NCBI RefSeq assembly: GCF_900452385.1
Contig: NZ_UGOA01000001.1
Location: 2,365,501-2,429,500 of the forward strand
Origin: Legionella donaldsonii
GTDB lineage: Bacteria; Pseudomonadota; Gammaproteobacteria; Legionellales; Legionellaceae
Length of the DNA stretch: 64,000 bases
Direction of reading: 5' to 3'
Numbering within the stretch: position 1 is the first letter of the stretch; each line of letters begins with the position of its first letter. The notes under the pieces are model-generated. The model saw nothing but the letters and a program-made list of their open reading frames with translations. It did no database searches and was not told where the DNA came from. Position numbers and translations under genes: made by a program. This document shows positions 57,425 through 64,000 of the stretch, piece by piece.

Positions 57425-57739
57425 ATGCTTAGACAAAGTCTTATTTATTTAGCGTTAAGTATTGTGGTTGTAATTTTTGCTAAATATGCCCATATGCTCA
57501 TTGTTTATATAGGGATGCTCTATGCTTTTATTAATGTCAAATTGACACCCATTTTTAGCCAAAGTGGTTTGGGATTAATGATCCGTAAAGTGATTCTTCT
57601 CGTATTTATCCCAGTTCTAATTGCGGCCGTTCCAGCGCTCACTTACCGGCTCATCAAAGGGAATGACATGCCCTATCTTATCGAATTCACCTGGTGCCTA
57701 TGGCTGGTAATTGTACTCAGTAATATCTTGATACATTAA
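57425..57739 (+). CDS. Small inner-membrane protein in the liu operon
   Basis: This 104-residue protein has three hydrophobic segments (LIYLALSIVVVIFA, ILLVFIPVLIAAVPALTY and FTWCLWLVIVLSNILI). The ATG at 57419 directly abuts AAGG; the ATG at 57425 is 6 nt away and preferred (MLRQSLIYLALS). I recognise no family. It sits between the thiolase and the carboxyltransferase gene with only 9 bp to the next ATG, so it is almost certainly co-expressed with leucine catabolism. Its role is unknown. Confidence 0.7.
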   Translation: MLRQSLIYLALSIVVVIFAKYAHMLIVYIGMLYAFINVKLTPIFSQSGLGLMIRKVILLVFIPVLIAAVPALTYRLIKGNDMPYLIEFTWCLWLVIVLSNILIH

Positions 57740-57748
57740 GGATTATCG

Positions 57749-59356
57749 ATGGCTAAAATCACTAGTCAATTAAATCCCGCCAGCAAGGATTTCAAAGACA
57801 ATGAAGCGGTCATGCAAAAATTGCTTGGTGAACTGCAGAACACTATCCAGGAAATTGCTCAGGGTGGTGATGAAAAAGCGCGTCAAAGACATTTAAAACA
57901 TGGAAAATTACTACCCCGTGAGCGCTTACAGTACTTACTTGATCCAGGCAGTCCTTTTCTTGAATTATCCCAGCTGGCCGCCTACCGGGTTTATGAAGAT
58001 AAGGTTCCTGCTGCAGGAATTATTACCGGAATAGGACGGATTGCTGGTACTGAATGTATGATTGTGGTGAATGATGCCACGGTTAAGGGTGGAACCTACT
58101 ATCCCCTTACTGTTAAAAAACATTTGCGAGCCCAGGAGATTGCTAAAGCTAATCACCTTCCCTGTGTTTATTTAGTTGATTCAGGAGGCGCTTTTCTACC
58201 CCGTCAAGATGAAGTTTTTCCGGATCGAGATCATTTCGGCCGTATTTTTTATAATCAAGCCATGTTATCAGCAAACAATATTCCTCAGATTGCGGTGGTG
58301 ATGGGCTCTTGCACCGCAGGCGGTGCTTATGTACCCGCGATGGCTGATGAATCCATTATGGTACAAAATCAGGCTACTATCTTTTTAGCTGGCCCACCCC
58401 TGGTAAAAGCGGCTACCGGCGAAATTATCAGTGCAGAGGAATTGGGTGGTGCTGATGTCCATTGCAGGCAATCTGGTGTAGCTGATCACTATGCCGAGAA
58501 TGATGCCCATGCGTTACACTTGGCCCGTGTCTCGGTAAGTCATCTAAACCGTAAGAAACCTGATGGTCTTTGTCGTATTGCCAGCAGAGAGCCTCTCTAT
58601 GATCCCAAAGAATTAAATGGTGTTGTACCAGCCGATCCACGAAAACCTTTCGATATCCGGGAAGTAATTGCCCGCCTTGTTGATGGTTCAGAGTTGGACG
58701 AATTTAAAGCACTTTATGGTACCACCCTGGTTTGTGGTTTTGCCCATTTGTTTGGTTATCCTATCGGCGTAATTGCCAATAATGGTGTTTTATTTGCTGA
58801 AAGTGCTTTAAAAGGAGCGCATTTTATCGAGCTATGCGCTCAACGTCGTATCCCTTTATTATTTCTGCAAAATATCACTGGTTTTATGGTGGGTAGCAAA
58901 TACGAAGCAGCGGGTATAGCCAAACACGGTGCCAAGATGGTGACCGCTGTTGCCAATGCTAACGTTCCTAAATTCACTGTAATAGTAGGCGGTAGTTTCG
59001 GTGCGGGTAATTATGCCATGTGTGGCCGCGCTTATGAGCCCCGTTTTTTATGGTCCTGGCCGAATACCCGTATCTCGGTCATGGGAGGGGAGCAAGCCGC
59101 AAATGTTTTAGCGCAAGTTAACCGCGATAAACATTTGAAGCATGGAACAACCTGGTCTGTTGAGGAAGAAGAGAAATTTAAAGCTGATTTACGCAACCAA
59201 TATGAAACTCAAGGCAATCCCTATTACGCGAGCGCAAGACTCTGGGACGATGGTGTTATTGCCCCGGCAGATACTCGTAAAATCCTTGGATTAAGCTTGT
59301 CTGCTGCCTTAAATGCTCCCATCCCTGGAACCAATTTTGGTGTATTTCGCATGTAA
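57749..59356 (+). CDS. liuB: Methylcrotonoyl-CoA carboxylase beta subunit (carboxyltransferase)
   Basis: This 535-residue subunit transfers carboxyl from biotin to 3-methylcrotonyl-CoA. The crotonase-like halves show [19 protein letters not shown] and [33 protein letters not shown], the latter diagnostic of the MCC beta branch. [17 protein letters not shown] and [27 protein letters not shown] are also present. It pairs with the biotin-carrying alpha subunit at 60.2 kb. AAGGA precedes the ATG. Confidence 0.97.
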   Translation: MAKITSQLNPASKDFKDNEAVMQKLLGELQNTIQEIAQGGDEKARQRHLKHGKLLPRERLQYLLDPGSPFLELSQLAAYRVYEDKVPAAGIITGIGRIAGTECMIVVNDATVKGGTYYPLTVKKHLRAQEIAKANHLPCVYLVDSGGAFLPRQDEVFPDRDHFGRIFYNQAMLSANNIPQIAVVMGSCTAGGAYVPAMADESIMVQNQATIFLAGPPLVKAATGEIISAEELGGADVHCRQSGVADHYAENDAHALHLARVSVSHLNRKKPDGLCRIASREPLYDPKELNGVVPADPRKPFDIREVIARLVDGSELDEFKALYGTTLVCGFAHLFGYPIGVIANNGVLFAESALKGAHFIELCAQRRIPLLFLQNITGFMVGSKYEAAGIAKHGAKMVTAVANANVPKFTVIVGGSFGAGNYAMCGRAYEPRFLWSWPNTRISVMGGEQAANVLAQVNRDKHLKHGTTWSVEEEEKFKADLRNQYETQGNPYYASARLWDDGVIAPADTRKILGLSLSAALNAPIPGTNFGVFRM

Positions 59357-59402
59357 GAGAATCTAATGACAAAATGCCAAAACAGCACGATAGGGACAAA
59401 CA

Positions 59403-60179
59403 ATGACTGATTTACTAAGTGAGTTGCATGATCGCGTTTTTATAATTACTTTAAATCGAGCAGGTAAACATAATGCTTTTGATGACAACTTGCTGGCAGC
59501 ATTGCAACAGCTACTTGATGAAGCCATTAGTAATCCGCAAGCAAGAGTTATTTTACTAAAAGCAAATGGAAAACATTTTTCAGCAGGCGCGGACCTTGCC
59601 TGGATGCAACGCATGGCTCAATTTAGCGAAGAAGAAAACTTACAGGATGCCCTGGTACTTGCTCGTGTCATGCACACTCTACATATCAGCCCTAAACCCA
59701 CTATAGCGATGGTACAAGGTGCCGCTTATGGTGGTGGCGCTGGTTTAGTAGCCGCTTGTGATCTGGCAATTGCTTCGCGAACTGCCCGATTTTGTTTTTC
59801 AGAAGTAAAACTGGGTTTAGTCCCTGCTGTCATTAGTCCTTATGTCGTAAAAGCGATAGGTGAGCGAACTGCAAAATGGCTATTTATAACAGCAGAGATC
59901 TTTGATGCGGAAGAAGCAAAGAAATTACAATTAGTACAACACTGTGTAGCTGAAGAGGAATTGTTGGCCTTTACTGTCAATTATGCTCAACAAATAGCCC
60001 GACTAGCTCCTGAAGCAGTGAAGGCTTGTAAAACGCTGGTTTCACAGGTTGCAGCTCGGCCTATTAATGAGGAGTTGTTGCAGCAAACTGCGACGCTCAT
60101 TGCCAAGAAACGGGTTTCCGCAGAAGGGCAACGGGGATTAACCGCATTTCTTAATAAAGAAACACCCATTTGGGATTAG
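59403..60179 (+). CDS. liuC: Methylglutaconyl-CoA hydratase (enoyl-CoA hydratase family)
   Basis: This 258-residue crotonase-fold enzyme hydrates 3-methylglutaconyl-CoA to HMG-CoA. The oxyanion-hole blocks [17 protein letters not shown] and [20 protein letters not shown] are visible, followed by [20 protein letters not shown], the segment typical of the liuC branch. It lies between the two carboxylase subunit genes, 46 bp after liuB, and 8 bp before the alpha subunit ATG at 60188. The assignment is by context and sequence together. Confidence 0.92.
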   Translation: MTDLLSELHDRVFIITLNRAGKHNAFDDNLLAALQQLLDEAISNPQARVILLKANGKHFSAGADLAWMQRMAQFSEEENLQDALVLARVMHTLHISPKPTIAMVQGAAYGGGAGLVAACDLAIASRTARFCFSEVKLGLVPAVISPYVVKAIGERTAKWLFITAEIFDAEEAKKLQLVQHCVAEEELLAFTVNYAQQIARLAPEAVKACKTLVSQVAARPINEELLQQTATLIAKKRVSAEGQRGLTAFLNKETPIWD

Positions 60180-60187
60180 GGGCTTTC

Positions 60188-62146
60188 ATGTTTAACAAAA
60201 TTCTTATCGCTAACCGCGGTGAAATTGCCTGTCGGGTTATTAAAACTGCACGACAAATGGGTATCCACACTGTTGCTATTTATTCAACCGCGGATAAAGA
60301 CAGTCAACATGTGTCACAGGCCGATAGTGCATTTTGTGTAGGTGATGCAACAGCCAAAAACAGTTATCTCAATATTGAAGCGATTATTGCTGCGGCTAAA
60401 ACCAGTGGTGCTCAAGCCATTCATCCCGGCTATGGTTTTTTATCTGAAAATCCCTTATTTGCCCAAGCTTGCGCCGATGCAGGAATCGTATTTGTTGGCC
60501 CCTCGATTGCAGCGATGGAAGCAATGGCATCAAAACAAATAGCCAAACAATTACTGGAAAACACTGGCGTACCTCTTACCCCAGGCTATCATGGTAGCGA
60601 TCAATCCGATGAGCGCTTATTACAAGAGGCACGTCAGATTGGTTTTCCAGTCTTGCTAAAAGCAGCCAGTGGCGGCGGTGGCAAAGGTATGCGTGCTGTC
60701 TATAAAGAAGCTGAATTTTCTCAAGCGTTAGCAGGTGCTCGTCGTGAAGCGATGGCCAGTTTTAGAGATGACACCATGCTCATTGAAAAATTAATCAGTA
60801 ATCCCCGCCACGTCGAGGTCCAGATCATGGCGGATAATTATGATCAAATTGTCCATCTTTTCGAACGGGATTGCTCCATTCAGCGACGGCATCAAAAAAT
60901 TATTGAAGAAGCACCAGCACCTAATTTAACAGCGACCATGCGGCAGGGTTTGGCAGAGGCAGCCTGTGAAGTTGCTCGTTCGATTGCCTATCGTGGTGCG
61001 GGCACAGTTGAGTTTTTAGTAGATGGTGACAAAAACCATTTTTATTTCATGGAAATGAATACGCGTTTACAAGTCGAACATCCCGTCACTGAAATGATAA
61101 CCGGTTTTGATCTGGTAGCATGGCAATTGAAAATAGCAGCTAATGAACCACTCCCCTGCCTCCAGGAAACAATTGCAGCTCATGGCCATGCATTTGAGTG
61201 CCGGATCTATGCTGAAGATCCCCAACAAGGCTTCCTGCCATCGATCGGCCAACTGCGTTTTTTACACGAACCGGCAGGCTCGGGTATTCGAATAGATAGT
61301 GGTGTATCACTTCATTCGCACATTACCATGCATTATGATCCCATGATTGCCAAATTAATTACCTGGGGGGAAACAAGAGACCAAGCCCTACAACGCATGC
61401 AATACGCGCTTGCAAACTATGCCGTAGGTGGAGTGAAAACTAACATTGCTTTTTTACAAGCTATTTGTAGACATCCCCGCTTCGCTAAAGCAGATTTAAG
61501 CACTGATTTTTTAACTCAGGAAGCGATTAATCTTCCCCTCCCTGACGAACGCTTGGCACTCCTGGCAGTGGCTAGTCATGATTACCTGGTACTCAACAAC
61601 AATGAAACAGATCCGCTTCGTAACAGTAGTTTTGCCTGGCAAATGCATTTGTCCAGTTATTGGTATTGGCGTTACTTCATTGAAGGTCAACAACAAGAAA
61701 TCAAGATCCTTCCTCTGACAAATACGTCCTTTAAAGTAAAAATCAGCGAAGAAGAATTCACTTTGTCGCCACGCTTGATTGCTGATAAATTATATCTCGA
61801 TGACGGTCAGCAAATGAGAGAAATCCTCGTTGATAACCAGGGGCCCAAAATCACTCTATATCTGGCGCAAGGTCCGTTGGTGATTGAACGGTTTAATTGG
61901 CAGAATTTTGATCCGCAAGTTGCCACAAAAAAAGGACAACTCACCGCCCCGATGCCAGCAACCGTAGTGGCTATCCTGAAAAATAAGGGTGATAAAGTTA
62001 AAGAGGGTGAGAGTTTAATCGTTTTGGAAGCAATGAAAATGGAACACACTATTCATGCCCCCAAAGACGGTATACTGGCTGAATTATTTTACGATGTGGG
62101 CTCGCAAGTGAGTGAAGGCGCTGAATTGTTAGCTTTAAAAGATTGA
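60188..62146 (+). CDS. liuD: Methylcrotonoyl-CoA carboxylase alpha subunit (biotin carboxylase and carrier)
   Basis: This 652-residue subunit carboxylates biotin with bicarbonate and ATP. The frame is open from a TTG at 60170, but AGGGG 6 nt before the ATG at 60188 gives [21 protein letters not shown]. The biotin carboxylase half shows [19 protein letters not shown], the ATP-grasp [15 protein letters not shown] and [19 protein letters not shown]. The C-terminal biotinyl domain has [14 protein letters not shown] with the biotin lysine. It follows liuC directly and precedes the lyase. Confidence 0.97.
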   Translation: MFNKILIANRGEIACRVIKTARQMGIHTVAIYSTADKDSQHVSQADSAFCVGDATAKNSYLNIEAIIAAAKTSGAQAIHPGYGFLSENPLFAQACADAGIVFVGPSIAAMEAMASKQIAKQLLENTGVPLTPGYHGSDQSDERLLQEARQIGFPVLLKAASGGGGKGMRAVYKEAEFSQALAGARREAMASFRDDTMLIEKLISNPRHVEVQIMADNYDQIVHLFERDCSIQRRHQKIIEEAPAPNLTATMRQGLAEAACEVARSIAYRGAGTVEFLVDGDKNHFYFMEMNTRLQVEHPVTEMITGFDLVAWQLKIAANEPLPCLQETIAAHGHAFECRIYAEDPQQGFLPSIGQLRFLHEPAGSGIRIDSGVSLHSHITMHYDPMIAKLITWGETRDQALQRMQYALANYAVGGVKTNIAFLQAICRHPRFAKADLSTDFLTQEAINLPLPDERLALLAVASHDYLVLNNNETDPLRNSSFAWQMHLSSYWYWRYFIEGQQQEIKILPLTNTSFKVKISEEEFTLSPRLIADKLYLDDGQQMREILVDNQGPKITLYLAQGPLVIERFNWQNFDPQVATKKGQLTAPMPATVVAILKNKGDKVKEGESLIVLEAMKMEHTIHAPKDGILAELFYDVGSQVSEGAELLALKD

Positions 62147-62158
62147 CTAGGGACAAGC

Positions 62159-63064
62159 ATGAACTATCCACAACGAGTCACGATAGTTGAAGTGGGGCCA
62201 CGGGATGGGTTACAGAATGAATCATCCTTTGTTGCTACTGAAAGCAAAGTAGAATTGATCAATTTACTGAGCCAAAGTGGTTTAAAACACATTGAGGTCA
62301 CCAGCTTTGTTTCAGCAAAAGCGATTCCTCAACTGGCTGACAATGAAACGGTCTTTACCAGCATCGCTAAACCAGCAGGCATTCATTATTCAGCATTAGT
62401 ACCCAACGAACGCGGCATGTTAAAAGCACTCGAAGCGGGCGTAAAAGAAATTGCAGTCTTTACAGCAGCGAGTGAAGCCTTTAATCAACGTAATATTAAT
62501 TGTTCAATCAGCGAGAGTATTCATCGCTTTGAGCCCGTTATCGCTTTGGCTAAGGCAAACAAAATTCGCGTACGGGCTTACATTTCCTGTGTTCTCGGCT
62601 GTCCTTATGAAGGTGAAATTGCCCCGCGACAGGTCGCTGAGGTTACACGTCAGTTGCTGGCTCTCGAGGTTGATGAAATTTGCCTGGGCGATACCATTGG
62701 TGTTGGCACCCCCAAACAAACTATCGCTGTTTTACAACAAGTCCTGGAATTTTTACCTTTGCCTCAGTTAGCGATGCATTTTCATGATACATACGGCCAG
62801 GCAATTGCCAATATTTATGCCTCTCTTGAATACGGTATCTATCGTTTTGACAGTTCTGTCGCTGGTCTTGGCGGCTGTCCATATGCCCGAGGTGCAAGTG
62901 GAAATGTTGCAACGGAGGATGTTTTATACTTGATGCACGGACTGGGGATTGAAACCGGTGTTGATATTTTCAAGATCGTCGCTGCAGGCGATAAAATATG
63001 TAAGCTGTTAGGGAAAAAGAACCAATCGAAAGTAGCGAATGCCCTGCTGGCAAATCAAAGCTAA
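62159..63064 (+). CDS. liuE: Hydroxymethylglutaryl-CoA lyase
   Basis: This enzyme cleaves HMG-CoA to acetoacetate and acetyl-CoA, ending leucine degradation. The 301-residue TIM-barrel lyase begins RVTIVEVGPRDGLQNES, has SYISCVLGCPYEGEI-like RAYISCVLGCPYEGE, metal-binding HFHDTYGQAIANI, and the catalytic-Cys loop GLGGCPYARGASGNVATEDV. AGGGA precedes the ATG. The gene is also known as mvaB. A family-1 repeat begins five bases after the stop. Confidence 0.97.
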   Translation: MNYPQRVTIVEVGPRDGLQNESSFVATESKVELINLLSQSGLKHIEVTSFVSAKAIPQLADNETVFTSIAKPAGIHYSALVPNERGMLKALEAGVKEIAVFTAASEAFNQRNINCSISESIHRFEPVIALAKANKIRVRAYISCVLGCPYEGEIAPRQVAEVTRQLLALEVDEICLGDTIGVGTPKQTIAVLQQVLEFLPLPQLAMHFHDTYGQAIANIYASLEYGIYRFDSSVAGLGGCPYARGASGNVATEDVLYLMHGLGIETGVDIFKIVAAGDKICKLLGKKNQSKVANALLANQS

Positions 63065-63425
63065 ATCAATAGACTTCTTCGGGAACTCTACTACAGAGGA
63101 GAATTGCTGCGTCGATACGGTGCTCGAATCCTCATGTACTGGCGCCGTACACTACGGTTCTGTGCTCCGTGTCTCCTCGCACTTCTCCTCTGTAGCGGGT
63201 TTCTGAAGAAGTCCACTGAAAATTCATGATTGTACTTACCAGGAAATCACTCTAAACTCCTTCGCGGGACTGGGTTTGACCAAGGTTGGAATCCTACCTA
63301 AAACTCGAAGTAAACTGTATACATAAAAACCAATTGGTTATATCATACAGCAACTTTTTATTCGAGATATCCAACAGTCCAAGAGTTGTTGATATTCTTT
63401 TTATAGATTAAACGTGAGGCTCAAG
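63065..63425. other. Intergenic region after the liu operon
   Basis: These 361 bp contain the family-1 repeat at 63070-63215. The rest is AT-rich with no ORF and leads to the amidase gene, with GAGG 8 bases before its ATG. Confidence 0.5.
63070..63215. repeat. Family-1 dispersed element, 146 bp, inverted copy
   Basis: The element starts TAGACTTCTT (63070-63079) and ends GAAGAAGTCCA (63205-63215). Its reverse complement aligns end to end with 19230-19375, including AGTACATGAGG and AGCACCG, and both are 146 bp. The TIR arms extend for about 30 bp (CTACAGAGGAGAA on one side, TTCTCCTCTGTAG on the other). Confidence 0.85.
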
Positions 63426-64000
63426 ATGACGAGTAGTAAATTAAAAGTAGGCTTAGTACAGGAGAAGTGGTCTGAAAATCTACAAGAACATCAAGACCGT
63501 CTTGCCTCAGGCATTTTTGCCGCTGCTAAACAAGGGGCTCAACTCGTCTGCCTGCAAGAATTAACGTTGTCACCTTATTTTTGTACCCGCCATGATGTCG
63601 ATGGTACAGCTTATCAAGAAGAGCTGCACACAGGCCCTACAGCACAATTTGTCAGTGCCATGGCAAAAGCAGCGAAAGTAACTATTACGTCCTCTTTATT
63701 TGAAAAAGCAGGCTATAACACTGCCGTAGCTTTTAATGAGTCAGGTGAATTGGTTGCTGTAACCCGCAAACAGCATATTCCCAGTGGTGAAAAATACCAT
63801 GAAAATTATTACTTCAAACCAGGTGATTCCGATTATCCGGTCCACAACCTGGTTGGACATCGATTTGGTTTACCTACCTGTTATGATCAATGGTTCCCTG
63901 AGTTGTCGCGCATTTACGGTTTAAAAGGAGCAGAGGTTCTGGTTTATCCTACTGCCATTGGTGGAGAACCCACTGCACCAGGTTTTGATAGCCAACCCAT
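63426..64000 (+). CDS. N-carbamoylputrescine amidase-like nitrilase-fold protein (3' end outside window)
   Basis: This carbon-nitrogen hydrolase likely opens N-carbamoylputrescine to putrescine in the agmatine route (AguB type). The reading frame from the ATG at 63426 runs to the window end, giving about 191 of roughly 290 residues. The start SSKLKVGLVQEKWSENLQEHQ is typical. The catalytic Glu is in VCLQELTLSPYF, Lys in VTRKQHIPSGEKYHENYYFKPGD and Cys in LPTCYDQWFPELSRIY. Whether an agmatine deiminase follows is outside the window. Confidence 0.88.
   Translation, partial: MTSSKLKVGLVQEKWSENLQEHQDRLASGIFAAAKQGAQLVCLQELTLSPYFCTRHDVDGTAYQEELHTGPTAQFVSAMAKAAKVTITSSLFEKAGYNTAVAFNESGELVAVTRKQHIPSGEKYHENYYFKPGDSDYPVHNLVGHRFGLPTCYDQWFPELSRIYGLKGAEVLVYPTAIGGEPTAPGFDSQP

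Noticed and set aside
1-64000. tRNA or rRNA genes
   Set aside because: No cloverleaf with conserved TTCRANY arm or rRNA-like stretch was recognised; only the CACCTCCT-like string at 53.89 kb recalls 16S, and it is isolated.

Overview
The window looks like chromosome of a Legionella species or a close relative in the Legionellales. This rests on the AT-rich gammaproteobacterial gene set, a secreted paralogue of the type IVB secretion protein IcmL/DotI, and the familiar neighbourhood of kbl-tdh, a Pcm-type methyltransferase and a TolC-type outer-membrane protein. The organism assignment is inference. I see no rRNA or tRNA genes, no CRISPR array and no prophage. One transposase gene is present.

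Layout. 0-2.3 kb, minus strand: glyA cut by the window edge, then three small exported proteins (BON lipoprotein, His/Tyr-rich lipoprotein, unknown secreted protein). 2.6-7.1 kb: RND efflux adaptor and pump. 7.2-12.2 kb: valS and a DUF255/YyaL thioredoxin-fold protein. 12.3-14.4 kb: FUSC-family membrane protein and a PAP2 phosphatase. 14.4-20.5 kb: histidine degradation, with an SDR-hutI-DUF3298-OPT operon on the minus strand and hutG on the plus strand. 20.5-23.4 kb: IcmL-like repeat protein, FadL-like barrel, L,D-transpeptidase lipoprotein. 23.6-27.7 kb: ettA, then kbl-tdh for threonine catabolism. 28.1-31.3 kb: Pcm-type methyltransferase, tolC, ttcA. 31.4-33.8 kb: a SulP transporter fused to a beta-carbonic anhydrase. 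33.9-36.8 kb: IS1634-like transposase and a LysR regulator. 36.9-42.2 kb: proS, a double-ATPase peptide ABC protein, a CsiV-like protein, oxyR. 42.4-46.7 kb: two MFS transporters around a GNAT protein and a GNAT-MazG fusion. 46.8-47.6 kb: a manganese (yybP-ykoY) riboswitch and its UPF0016/GDT1 exporter. 47.8-52.6 kb: msbA-lpxK-secreted protein and pyrD. 52.7-54.8 kb: a secreted (Cys-x-Gly)13 peptide between an unknown His-rich protein and a SAM methyltransferase. 55-63 kb: a complete leucine/isovalerate (liu) pathway with an added thiolase and a small membrane protein. 63.4 kb to the end: an N-carbamoylputrescine amidase-like gene cut by the window edge.

The genes form several working sets. 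Amino-acid catabolism is prominent (Hut, Kbl-Tdh, Liu), which suits an organism that lives on amino acids. Envelope and efflux functions include RND, TolC, MsbA-LpxK, CsiV and L,D-transpeptidase. Metal handling is visible in the Mn riboswitch and exporter and possibly in the Cys- and His-rich exported proteins.

Intergenic DNA holds at least two families of short non-coding elements with imperfect terminal inverted repeats. Family 1 (ends TAGACYTCTT) lies at 19.2, 46.7 and 63.1 kb with a remnant at 13.4 kb. Family 2 lies at 25.3 and 30.2 kb. The best candidates for something undescribed are the (CxG)13 peptide locus, the GNAT-MazG fusion, the IcmL-like repeat protein and the folded intergenic region at 27.85-27.99 kb.
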